From JABAAI01 sp965242745 (GTDB taxonomy: Bacteria > Spirochaetota > Leptospiria > Leptospirales > Leptonemataceae), in assembly GCA_965242745.1 (NCBI GenBank), contig CBDETG010000035.1:124001-188000 (forward strand): 64,000 bases of DNA. The letters run 5' to 3'. The position numbers and the translations under genes were made by a program. This document shows positions 8,429 through 17,900 of the stretch, piece by piece. The notes below the pieces were generated by a model, which made no database searches, had not been told where the DNA came from, and was given only the letters and a program-made list of their open reading frames with translations. Within the stretch, counting starts at the first letter, position 1; every line of letters begins with the position of its first letter.

Positions 8429-11121
8429 CAGTAACGATGATTCATCTTTTTGGCGAAGGGAAGGCCGAGGGGCTTGGGCTGGGGAAAGAAGTTTTAGGAG
8501 GCAAGGCTGCCAATCTTACAGAAATGGCCAGCATGGGCATTCCTGTTCCTCCGGGCATTGTGATCAGCACGGAGGCTTGCAGGCATTACAACAAAAACTC
8601 TCAGTTTCCTCTGGGTTTAAAGGAACAGCTCAGTAAAAAGTTTGCTGAGCTTGAAGCTCTACTTGGGCGCAGGCTGGGGAGCAGGCAGAAGCCCCTGCTT
8701 GTCTCTGTGCGATCTGGATCGCCTGTAAGCATGCCGGGGATGATGGATACCATCCTGAATCTTGGTCTAAATGAAGAGAGTCTGGCCGGCCTCATGGAAG
8801 ATACGCAAAATGAACGCTTTGCTTTAGACTCCTACAGGCGCTTTTTGCAGATGTTTAGCGACGTTGTTTTGGGCATCCCGCACAAGGCCTTTGAGGAAAT
8901 ACTGCATAGTCACAAGAAAAAGGCCGAGGTCAAGCAGGATTTTGAGCTCTCTCCTGCGCAGCTGCGCTCTATTATTGCAGACTACAAAGCCCTTGTCCAG
9001 CAGGAGAGAAGGCTGCCCTTTCCTGAGGACGTACAAGAGCAGCTTCAGAGCGCTATAGAAGCTGTCTTCCGTTCATGGAACAACGAGCGCGCCCTGTATT
9101 ATCGCCGCATGAACCATATCCCAGACAGCTTGGGGACAGCCGTTACGATACAATCTATGGTCTTCGGTAACATGGGACAGGACTGCGGCACAGGCGTTGC
9201 CTTTACCCGCAATCCTTCTACGGGTGAAAAGCAATTCTATGGAGAATATCTTTTGAATGCGCAAGGAGAAGACGTAGTAGCAGGCATACGCACCCCTCAT
9301 CCGATTACAAAGCTGGAAGAAGATATGCCGGAGATGTACCAAGAACTTTTTGAGATCCAAAAAAGGCTCGAGGCGCATTTTGGCGATATGCAGGATATTG
9401 AGTTTACCATACAAAAGAAAAAGCTCTTTTTGCTGCAAACCCGCAATGGGAAAAGAACCGCCGTAGCTGCCTTAAAAATAGCGGTAGATATGGTAGAAGA
9501 AGGGCAGATAGACAAGAAAGCCGCTCTCAGGCAAATTCATCCCGAAGCCCTGCCCTCGCTGCTTGCTCCAATTTTCTTAGAAGGGCCTAAGCAGGAGGCT
9601 ATTCGGCAGGGGCGTCTGCTTGCCAAAGGCCTCAATGCCGGACCAGGGGCTGCCTCAGGGCTGATTGCCTTAGACTCGATAACCGCAAACACATGGGCCA
9701 AAGAAGGCAGGGATGTTATTTTAGTACGCCAAGAAACCAGCCCTGAGGACATTATGGGTATGGAACATGCCAAAGGTATTTTAACTGCGCGGGGGGGGAT
9801 GACTTCGCATGCTGCCGTTGTGGCGCGGGGCATGAACAAGCCCTGTGTCGTAGGCTGCACAGCCTTAGAAATTGATTACGGCAGACATTGTATGAGACTC
9901 AGCAATGAGAGAGGAGAGATGATCCAGCTCAAGGAGGGAGATGAAATCTCTATAGACGGCGGCACAGGTGAAGTGATCAGCGGCTTACTTGCAAGGCAGT
10001 CATCTGAGATTGATCAATGCCTAAAGGGCGCACAAAGCAAAAGCGCTCTTACTGAGAATTTTCTAAAACTTATGGGCTGGGCTGATGAGGTGCGGCAATT
10101 AAAAATTCGCGCTAATGCCGACAGCCCTCGTGATGCCCTCACTGCCCGCTCCTACGGCGCCCAAGGCATAGGCCTTTGCCGTACAGAACATATGTTTTTC
10201 GAAGGAACGCGCCTGCCCATCATGCGCGAAATGATTCTTGCAGACACATTAGAAGAGCGCCAAAAAGCTCTCGATGCTCTGCTTGTTTTTCAGAAGCGGG
10301 ACTTCACGGAAATGTTTGAAGCGATGGACGGCCTTCCTCTTACAGTACGCCTCTTGGACCCGCCTTTGCATGAATTTCTTCCCCATAGCTCTGAGCAAAA
10401 CGAGGAATTAGCTAAGCGCTTAAATGTCAGCCCTGAGGCAATAGCCAAGCGTTCTGCGATGTTAAAAGAAGAAAATCCTATGCTGGGGCATCGCGGTTGT
10501 CGTCTCGGTATTAGTTTCCCAGAAATCACGCGCATGCAGGTGCGCGCTTTGATCAGCGCAGCTATTGCCGTGCAAAAAAAAGGCGTCAAAGTCTATCCAG
10601 AGATCATGGTCCCTCTTGTAGGGCATGCGCGCGAATTCGATCTGCAAAAGGAAGTCATAGACCAGACTGCCAGAGAGATCATGGCTAAGGAAAGAAACAG
10701 AGTAGACTATCTTGTTGGCAGCATGATCGAAGTGCCGCGGGCAGCTGTTATGGCTCATGAAATTGCTCAACATGCGCAGTTTTTCAGCTTTGGAACAAAT
10801 GATCTTACTCAGATGACTCTGGCCTTTTCGAGAGATGACTCCAACACCTTTTTACCTGCATACATGGAATTTGGGATTTACGAAGTCAGCCCCTTTCAAA
10901 GCCTTGATGTGAAAGGAGTAGGAGAGCTGTTGAAAATCGCTGTGGCAAGGGGAAAGCAAAGCCGGCCTCAGATCAAGCTGGGCGTCTGCGGCGAGCATGG
11001 AGGCGACCCTGCCAGCATAGTTTTTTTTCACCAGCTTGGGCTAGAATATGTGAGCTGCTCTCCTTTTCGCGTGCCGGTGGCGCGCTTAGCCGCCGCCCAA
11101 GCTGCTCTGCAGGAAATCTAG
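8425..11121 (+). CDS. ppdK: Pyruvate, phosphate dikinase
   Basis: 898 residues, normal length. It interconverts pyruvate + ATP + phosphate with phosphoenolpyruvate + AMP + diphosphate in the cytoplasm. The N-terminal nucleotide-binding part is recognisable (LGGKAANLTEMASMGIPVPPG). The swivelling phosphohistidine domain has GGMTSHAAVVARG with His462. The C-terminal PEP/pyruvate barrel has GTNDLTQMTLAFSRDD and GVCGEHGGD with the catalytic Cys855. I chose ATG 8425 because GAGGA lies 9 nt upstream and the product then starts at the usual family position; the frame is open further upstream through array copy 9 sequence. The start overlaps the stop of truncated copy 9 (ATGA), suggesting translational coupling. 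It converges on the CapA-like gene with a 4-bp overlap (CTAG). Confidence 0.96.
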   Translation: MTVTMIHLFGEGKAEGLGLGKEVLGGKAANLTEMASMGIPVPPGIVISTEACRHYNKNSQFPLGLKEQLSKKFAELEALLGRRLGSRQKPLLVSVRSGSPVSMPGMMDTILNLGLNEESLAGLMEDTQNERFALDSYRRFLQMFSDVVLGIPHKAFEEILHSHKKKAEVKQDFELSPAQLRSIIADYKALVQQERRLPFPEDVQEQLQSAIEAVFRSWNNERALYYRRMNHIPDSLGTAVTIQSMVFGNMGQDCGTGVAFTRNPSTGEKQFYGEYLLNAQGEDVVAGIRTPHPITKLEEDMPEMYQELFEIQKRLEAHFGDMQDIEFTIQKKKLFLLQTRNGKRTAVAALKIAVDMVEEGQIDKKAALRQIHPEALPSLLAPIFLEGPKQEAIRQGRLLAKGLNAGPGAASGLIALDSITANTWAKEGRDVILVRQETSPEDIMGMEHAKGILTARGGMTSHAAVVARGMNKPCVVGCTALEIDYGRHCMRLSNERGEMIQLKEGDEISIDGGTGEVISGLLARQSSEIDQCLKGAQSKSALTENFLKLMGWADEVRQLKIRANADSPRDALTARSYGAQGIGLCRTEHMFFEGTRLPIMREMILADTLEERQKALDALLVFQKRDFTEMFEAMDGLPLTVRLLDPPLHEFLPHSSEQNEELAKRLNVSPEAIAKRSAMLKEENPMLGHRGCRLGISFPEITRMQVRALISAAIAVQKKGVKVYPEIMVPLVGHAREFDLQKEVIDQTAREIMAKERNRVDYLVGSMIEVPRAAVMAHEIAQHAQFFSFGTNDLTQMTLAFSRDDSNTFLPAYMEFGIYEVSPFQSLDVKGVGELLKIAVARGKQSRPQIKLGVCGEHGGDPASIVFFHQLGLEYVSCSPFRVPVARLAAAQAALQEI

Positions 11122-12239
11122 TCAGCTATGCCCTCAAGTATCCCCCAGCCACGCTCATTGATCAAAAGCTTGTCAGACGTAGCCTTAGAACGCTCTCTAA
11201 GCAGGATATAGTAGTCCTTCCAAAATTCCCTCAGTTCCTCAGCTGTCTTCAGCGCATAGGGCTTGTGTCCTCTTTTCTGATAGTAGCCTGCTATAGGAAT
11301 GATTACTACCCTGTCTAAGGCCTGCTTTGTTTTAGAGAAATCGAGTCTCAGGAGTATGTTATCCCTTTGCAGATCATGCAGGCTTCCAAATAAGAAATTC
11401 CCCAGCGAATAGGCAATCAGGCTTCCTTTGTATATCTCTATGGCTTGAGGCACGTGGGGGTGATGACCTATTACGGCTGCCGCCCCTGCTTTCACGAGTT
11501 TGCGCGCTAGTTTGATCTGCGCTGCTGAGGGATACAAAAAATATTCCCTGCCCCAATGGATGCTTACAATGCAGTGTCTTGTCTTAGAAAGCTTGCGCAA
11601 TTCTTTAAAGGAAATGCCGGCAGATACGCCTGCTTTGCCGCCCTTACTGAAGATGGCAGAGATGCCTATATGCGAAAAAGAAAAGACCGCAAATTTCTGT
11701 TTGTGTTTTTGAAAGAGAAAGACTTTCTTGGACGCCGCCTCATTCATGCCGGCTCCCACATGAGCAATGGAAGATCGTGACAAGAGCTGGATCATATGCC
11801 TTAGCCCTGTTTTGCCCATATCCATACTATGATTGTTCCCAAGTATAGCCAGATCGACACGAAGCCTTCGGAGTACAGCCAAGTTCGTGCTGGGAGAGGA
11901 AAAAATATAGGCCTTGTTTTTTATAGGAAAACCCCTGTTTGCAATTACAGTTTCCAGATTGATGGCTCGGAAATCCGCTTCCTCGAAAATGGGGCTTAGA
12001 TCACGTATAGGGCTTAGCAGTCCGGTCTCTTCTTGTATTTTCGCGACGCTCCACTGGAAATGCGTATCCCCTGCAAAGAGCAGGCGCGTGTAGTCCTTGT
12101 GCTCCCGCTTGTTTGTTTTGGCCAATAGCTTCTTAGAGCTGGAAGCAGCAGGCCAAGCGCTCGGCTTAGAATGAGAAGAAGCGCAGGCATAGTACAGCAG
12201 AGCGCAAAGGGCGCTCAGAATGAGAAAATATACTTTCAC
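11118..12239 (-). CDS. CapA-family (poly-gamma-glutamate synthesis/metallophosphatase-like) protein
   Basis: 373 residues. Motifs of the CapA metallophosphatase-like fold appear in order: LLFAGDTHF, INLETVI, AILGNNHSMD, SIHWGREY, VIGHHPHVPQ and YSLGNFLF. The N-terminus (LSALCALLYYACASS) is a signal peptide with a possible loose lipobox ending in Cys, so it is exported and perhaps lipid-anchored. Most CapA relatives outside capsule operons have no assigned substrate, and no capB/capC partners are present, so a capsule role is not supported. Its stop overlaps the ppdK stop by 4 bp. Confidence 0.82.
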   Translation of the reverse strand: MKVYFLILSALCALLYYACASSHSKPSAWPAASSSKKLLAKTNKREHKDYTRLLFAGDTHFQWSVAKIQEETGLLSPIRDLSPIFEEADFRAINLETVIANRGFPIKNKAYIFSSPSTNLAVLRRLRVDLAILGNNHSMDMGKTGLRHMIQLLSRSSIAHVGAGMNEAASKKVFLFQKHKQKFAVFSFSHIGISAIFSKGGKAGVSAGISFKELRKLSKTRHCIVSIHWGREYFLYPSAAQIKLARKLVKAGAAAVIGHHPHVPQAIEIYKGSLIAYSLGNFLFGSLHDLQRDNILLRLDFSKTKQALDRVVIIPIAGYYQKRGHKPYALKTAEELREFWKDYYILLRERSKATSDKLLINERGWGILEGIAD

Positions 12240-12894
12240 TTAATCATTTCCAAGTAAGAGCTCGTCCCAACTAGACTCTTGCGACACTGCGCTTCGACCA
12301 TTGCCTTAAAGACTTGTTCAGCGCTTCGCCTGCCATGAAGGCGATGCCAACTCAATCTGACTAGGACAAAATAATGCAAAAATGATGCAGGCCGTCTTGT
12401 CAGAATTGGGCTTCTGCCCCCCATTTAGGCAAATACTAAAGCCTAAAAAAGGAGCAGAAGCATGTATAAAATAACATACGAGGCATCGAAAAAAGAAAGG
12501 AGGTGAAGGATCAATCTTTGTAGAAAAGTCTTGACACAATTCAGATAAAAGCGTCTCATCAGTTTAGACCTTTTTTAGGTCATGCTTTCTGCCTATGATC
12601 GGCCCTCTTCCTCTTTCTGACCATGCGCCGCTGCCTTTCGGCGTCTTGAAAAATACGGGGCATCCCCCTGCCCTTGCTCCTTCTGCAGGGATTCAAAACA
12701 AAGACATAAGCGCAGAGGAAAGAATGAGCATGGTCTTAGACAGCAAGGAAATACTTCGCCTTCTGCGCATAGCGCGCCCCATAAACATAGCCTTGCATGA
12801 AAAAGCAAAAGGTCTGCTGACAGATATACGCATATAAGGAAGGCCCCGCATTCCTATGATGGATGCTGCAGCCTAACGAGCGCTGCCGCTTATT
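12240..12894. other. 655-nt region without a convincing gene
   Basis: It contains a 20-nt match to the element near 41.75 kb (CAATCTGACTAGGACAAAAT at 12353-12372) followed by ATGCAAAAA. There is a perfect anti-16S-like AAAGGAGGTGA at about 12495-12505 with no start codon at usable distance. TTGACA lies at about 12531 with no clear -10 box. An 80-codon plus-strand frame (12595-12837) has no family resemblance and no good SD; a shorter start at 12724 would follow GAGGAA too closely. I see no tRNA or riboswitch. Confidence 0.5.
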
Positions 12895-14091
12895 TTATTG
12901 CACAGCTTTGATATTTTCTTTGATATGGTATATATCAGGGTCCAGAGGGTCTGGGATACGCCTGTATTCTAGTTTGACGATACGCGCAGGAGGGCCTGCA
13001 ATGCGCGGGCGCGCATTAGGCAGGTAAATACGCACCCCTCCCGCATTTCCAAGTTTAATCTCCAAACGTTTCTTGGCTTCGTAAGTATGCACTTCCCCAG
13101 CATTGATAAGGCGGCCATGGTGCAGGCGGCCATCCTGCATCCATTCTACGTAGCACTCTTGAAGAAACTCAAGGCTTACCTGAATACTTTCATTAGCGGG
13201 AGCAATCGAATCCGCTTCAGACTCATCAGTACTTTTCTGCCGTACCAAGTCCCGCCTGACAAGCTCTTGGACCTGCACCTTAACCCGCGCAGAATGATCA
13301 TGCAGGTTCAGGGCTGTAAACTGGATTTTCTTTTGGAGGCCCTGGAATTCTGATATATGACTACTGAGCACCATACTCTCTTGTTCGCGGATTTGAAAAT
13401 GAAAATTCTTCTTGTCGTTGATGCGCGCATGAAAAAGACCCAACGCGCCCTTTGCCCCTTCTTTCTGCACCTGCTTAAGGCATAATTTGATGATCATGTT
13501 TTGCACGTTCAAGCGTATACTGTCCGGCGGGTCTGAGGAAAGAGTCTCTGTTTGCGGGGATGCGCCTATAAGAGGAAGCTGTACTATTCTTACCTTTCTT
13601 TCTCCTCCACAGTAGGGCTCCTCGTTCTGCAAAAAATCAAAATAGGCTTGGAAGACCTTCACATCAAAAAAGCGCAGAGACATGAAGAAAACAGCAAGCA
13701 GGAGCGCAAGGGGGAAAACAAATTTGATAGTCAGGCGTACTGCTGGGATATGGAATACATCAAAAATATTTACAAAGAAGCCTCGGGACTGGGTAAGCTC
13801 GGTTAGAGGAACAGGCGTGGTATCAATCTGCTGCTGATGGAACAGATGGACAAGATGCACTTTGTCTAAATTCAGAAAGTCCGCATAATTGCCAAGAAAG
13901 CCTATGGTGTAGGTTTCACCCGGGAATTTGCTAAAATCGTCCTCTTCTAGAGCTTTGATATAACGAGGATTGATAGAGGTCTCTTGGGATACGTCTTCAA
14001 TAGAAAGATTACGGTCTACTCTTGCCTTTTGTAGTATGGTGCCCACCTTGTTGTGGAAGATAAGCGTAGTTTCATTTTTTTTAAGAGACAT
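12895..14091 (-). CDS. rodZ: RodZ-like membrane-anchored helix-turn-helix protein
   Basis: 398 residues. The N-terminal xre-type HTH_25 domain (about residues 13-85) has VGTILQKARVDRNLSIEDVSQET followed by an INPRYIKALEEDDF-like segment and GFLGNYADFL, the hallmark of RodZ. A single membrane helix follows at about residues 120-142. The C-terminal ~130 residues resemble the extracytoplasmic RodZ domain (EWMQDGRLHHGRLINAGE, LGNAGGVRIYLP). RodZ links MreB to the elongasome. The ~150-residue periplasmic linker region is not recognised. It precedes no mre genes here. It lies 21 nt downstream of lolA in the same direction, and the set ftsK-lolA-rodZ could be one operon. Confidence 0.85.
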   Translation of the reverse strand: MSLKKNETTLIFHNKVGTILQKARVDRNLSIEDVSQETSINPRYIKALEEDDFSKFPGETYTIGFLGNYADFLNLDKVHLVHLFHQQQIDTTPVPLTELTQSRGFFVNIFDVFHIPAVRLTIKFVFPLALLLAVFFMSLRFFDVKVFQAYFDFLQNEEPYCGGERKVRIVQLPLIGASPQTETLSSDPPDSIRLNVQNMIIKLCLKQVQKEGAKGALGLFHARINDKKNFHFQIREQESMVLSSHISEFQGLQKKIQFTALNLHDHSARVKVQVQELVRRDLVRQKSTDESEADSIAPANESIQVSLEFLQECYVEWMQDGRLHHGRLINAGEVHTYEAKKRLEIKLGNAGGVRIYLPNARPRIAGPPARIVKLEYRRIPDPLDPDIYHIKENIKAVQ

Positions 14092-14112
14092 GTTTAGAAC
14101 AAGAAAGCTCAG

Positions 14113-14871
14113 TTAATCGCTGACCAAAGGATTTTGCACAACGCTTACGCTATCATCAGGCTTGTACTGGAAGAGCTTCCCCTCCAAAGGAGGATTCAAA
14201 CGTATCTTCGAGAATTCGATAGTGCTTTCTTTCCCGTAGCCATCATTACCTACTGCCTTATGGACCAGGTAGCTTTGGGCGTCTATATACAGCTTCATTT
14301 TCTCATAACCTCCTATTTTTTCCCTTTGCTCCAAGTCCAGAACAAACAATCTCTTCCCTGATATTTTTCGTGGCTGCTCTGCTCTGTCAAAACGATAATG
14401 GTATTTACGAAACAAGCGCTTGAGTCCTCTAAGAGGCGATGTGCGGAATATGGGGCTTTTGCCCGCATTCTTTGTTTTCAAGTCCAATGCCTGCTTTCCT
14501 ACGGTATGTATGCGTCGTATATAAAACCACATAATACGCCCGTCAGAAACGATGAGATTCCCTCGAGGACGAAAGAATTCATAGCGTAATTTGCCGGGCT
14601 TTTGGTAATAAAACTGGCCTGACATGCGCTGCACTTTTTTATTTTCTTTAACTTTGATACGAAAACGGGCCGCATAGCTTTCTAGTTCCTCAAACTTTTT
14701 TGTAGCCTTACGGGCGACTTCAACGTTAGAATGCCAATTATGTAAAGGCTTTTCTGCCGCAAGCCTATCTGCCGCTATAGAAAGAGCAAAGCAGCCAAGG
14801 CTTAGACCCCAAAAAATGCCTAATACAACAAGAAGTCTTCGTTTTTTGCGAGAAGAAAAGTAAAAAAGCAT
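14113..14871 (-). CDS. lolA: LolA-like outer-membrane lipoprotein carrier
   Basis: 252 residues. An N-terminal signal/anchor (VVLGIFWGLSLGCFALS) is followed by a LolA fold: YAARFRIKVKE, MSGQFYYQKPGKLRYEF, GNLIVSDGRIMWFYI and a C-terminal LYIDAQSYLVHKAV strand. LolA carries lipoproteins across the periplasm to the outer membrane, which fits the many lipoprotein-like products in this window. No LolB or LolCDE genes are visible. It lies between ftsK and rodZ on the same strand. Confidence 0.82.
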   Translation of the reverse strand: MLFYFSSRKKRRLLVVLGIFWGLSLGCFALSIAADRLAAEKPLHNWHSNVEVARKATKKFEELESYAARFRIKVKENKKVQRMSGQFYYQKPGKLRYEFFRPRGNLIVSDGRIMWFYIRRIHTVGKQALDLKTKNAGKSPIFRTSPLRGLKRLFRKYHYRFDRAEQPRKISGKRLFVLDLEQREKIGGYEKMKLYIDAQSYLVHKAVGNDGYGKESTIEFSKIRLNPPLEGKLFQYKPDDSVSVVQNPLVSD

Positions 14872-14944
14872 ATTGGCTCTACAAGGGCATGCAAGATAGG
14901 CGGGATTCCACCACTTGCTACGTAACGGAAGGACAGAAGGCAGG

Positions 14945-17900
14945 TCAAGCTCTTTTTAGTATTTCACGCGCTTTATTTCCTGAAAGTGGACCGAGGTAGC
15001 CCCTCTCTTCCATCATTTCAATAAGATTGGCAGAACGATTGTAACCTATGCGCATCCGCCTTTGCAGATAAGAAGTCGAAGTCTTGCCTGTTTCCCAAAC
15101 TATTTCCAAAGCCTCTCTAAAAAGATCTTCGTTTATGCCTTCTTCTTGTGACTTCGGCTGCCCTGCTTCAGGGCTGGATTGCAGGTCTACATAGATGGCC
15201 TCGCCAAAAGATTTACTTTGTTCAACTATACTCTCTATCTCTGCTTCTGAGATAAAGGGCGCCTGCAGGCGGGTAAGAGCGGTGCTTTGTGGGGACTTAT
15301 ACAGCAAATCACCACGACCTATGAGGTTTTCAGCGCCATTTGCGTCTAAGATAATGCGGCTGTCTGTTCTCTGCGCTACCTGGAAGGCCACTCTGGCTGG
15401 GCAATTCGCTTTGATCAGCGCAGTGATGACATCCACAGATGGCCTTTGCGTTGCCATGATAATATGTATACCCACAGCTCTGGCCTTCTGCGTAAGGCGA
15501 ATGATCGAATCTTCCACGTCCTTAGCTGCAACCATCATCAGATCAGAAAGCTCGTCAATCAAGACAAGAATATAAGGCATCGTCTCCAAGGCCTCTTCCT
15601 GCTCTATACTGTTTTGCTGAATTCTTTCATTATAGGAACGCAGGTCACGGCAGCGTAAATCCGAGAGTATTTTGTAGCGTCTTTCCATTTCATCCAAAAG
15701 CCAGCGCAGGGCCTTGCTTGCCTCATAAACATCCGTAATAACGGGCATAAGCAAATGGGGTATGCCTTCATAAAGCTTCAATTCCACCATCTTGGGATCG
15801 ATCATAACAAAGCGCACATCTTCTGGAGAGGCATGGTAGAGAATAGACGCAATCACAGAATTCAAATAGACGGATTTCCCTGCTCCTGTGGCGCCCGCAA
15901 TAAGCAGATGGGGCAGCTGCGTCAATTCCGCATATTGATTCTTCCCAGATATATCCTTGCCCACAACGATCTTGAGATTACCCGGCGGAGCAGGCAGGAG
16001 CTGGCTGAAAAGGACAGGCTCCCTGACTCTATTGGGGATTTCTATGCCTATCGTGGATTTGCCAGGGATAGGAGCAATAATGCGCACAATAGGCACTGCC
16101 AGATTCATACATATCTCGTTTTGCAAATTCACAACGCGCGCAAGCTTAATGCCCGGCTCCAGCTTGAGCTCATAGAGCGTAATAATAGGCCCCCTCTGCG
16201 TTGCGACCACTTCTGCCTGAATACCATACTCACGCATAACTTTTGTTAAACCTGTCCGTACTTCACTAAGCTCCTGTGCTATATTTGTATGAGGTATAGG
16301 CTCAGGCTCACATAGTATGTCTCTACTCAATTTGTAATCACGATAAGAATAAGGCAAAGAAGGTACTTGCGAGCGTATGAGAACCTCTTCATAGACATTG
16401 TTCTGCCTTTTTGGAGCGCGCCTTTGTTGTATCTCCGCCCTTGGAGACCTGCTTACTATCTCCCAGTTACCATCCTCTTCCTGAGTATCTTCCTCTCCAT
16501 GCGCAAGCTCATCATGCAAAGGCGCATCAGCCTTTTCTTGGGACATCGTATCTGCTCTTTCTTCTATTTCCTCTTGGGACAGCTCTTGCGTCTCTTCTAG
16601 AGCATCTTTGGCGGCTTCCTCATCCTGGGCAAGGTCCAGAGGGCCCGCCCCCCCCCCGCTTCCCGCTTCTTCATTGATTCCATTTGCAGATTCATTCTCT
16701 ACTCCCTCCTCATCTTCACCTCTATGCCTTGCATCTGAAATAGCGCCTGCCATGCCCCTCTCGGACTCTTGGCCTGACTGCAATTCCGCTGCTTTGCGAT
16801 CTCCAGCTTGCGCATGCTCCGATTCATTCTGCCCGCGGCCTCCCAGCTCCAAAGATGCCGGGGACGAAGGAGCCCCGCCCTGCCCAGACATATACGATGA
16901 TGAAAGCGACTCTTGGCCTGACTGCAATTCCGCTGCTTTATGATCCACAGCTTGCGCATGCTCCGCTTCATTCTGCCCGCGGCCTCTCAGCTCCAAAGAT
17001 GCCGGGGACGAAGGAGCCCCGCCCTGCCCAGACATATACGATGATGAAACCGGCTCTTGGCCTGACTGCAATGCCGCTGCTTTATGATCCACAGCTTGCG
17101 CATGCTCCGATTCATTCTGCCCGCGGCCTCCCAGCTCCAAAGATGCCGGGGACGAAGGAGCCCCGCCCTGCCCAGACATATACGATGATGAAACCGGCTC
17201 TTGGCCTGACTGCAATGCCGCTGCTTTATGATCCACAGCTTGCGCATGCTCCGCTTCATTCTGCCCGCGGCCTCTCAGCTCCAAAGATGCCGGGGACGAA
17301 GGGCCCCCGCCCTGCCCAGACATATACGATGATGAAACCGACTCTTGGCCTGACTGCAATTCCGCTGCTTTATGATCCACAGCTTGCGCATGCTCCGCTT
17401 CATTCTGCCGGCGGCCTCCCAGCTCCAAAGATGCCGGGGACGAAGGGCCCCCGCCCTGCCCAGACATATACGATGATGAAACCGACTCTTGGCCTGACTG
17501 CAATTCCGCTGCTTTGCGATCCACAGCTTGCGCATGCTCCGCTTCATTCTGCCCGCATCCTCCCAGCTCCAAAGATGCCGGGGACGAAGGAGCCCCGCCC
17601 TGCCCAGACATATACGATGATGAAACCGACTCTTGGCCTGACTGCAATTCCGCTGCTTTGCGATCCACAGCTTGCGCATGATCCGATTCATTCTGCCCGC
17701 GGCCTCCCAGCTCCAAAGATGCCGGGGACGAAGGAGCCCCGCCCATCCCAGACATATACGATGATGAAACCGGCTCTTGGCCTGACTGCAATTCCGCTGG
17801 TTTATGATTCCCCGCTTGCTGATGATCCGCTTCATTCTGCCCGCGGCCTCTCAGCTCCAAAGATGCCGGGGACGAAGGAGCCCCGCCCTGCCCAGACATA

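Noticed and set aside
12595..12837. 80-codon plus-strand gene
   Set aside because: No SD at proper distance, no family resemblance and Pro-rich random-looking start; mentioned only in the gap description.
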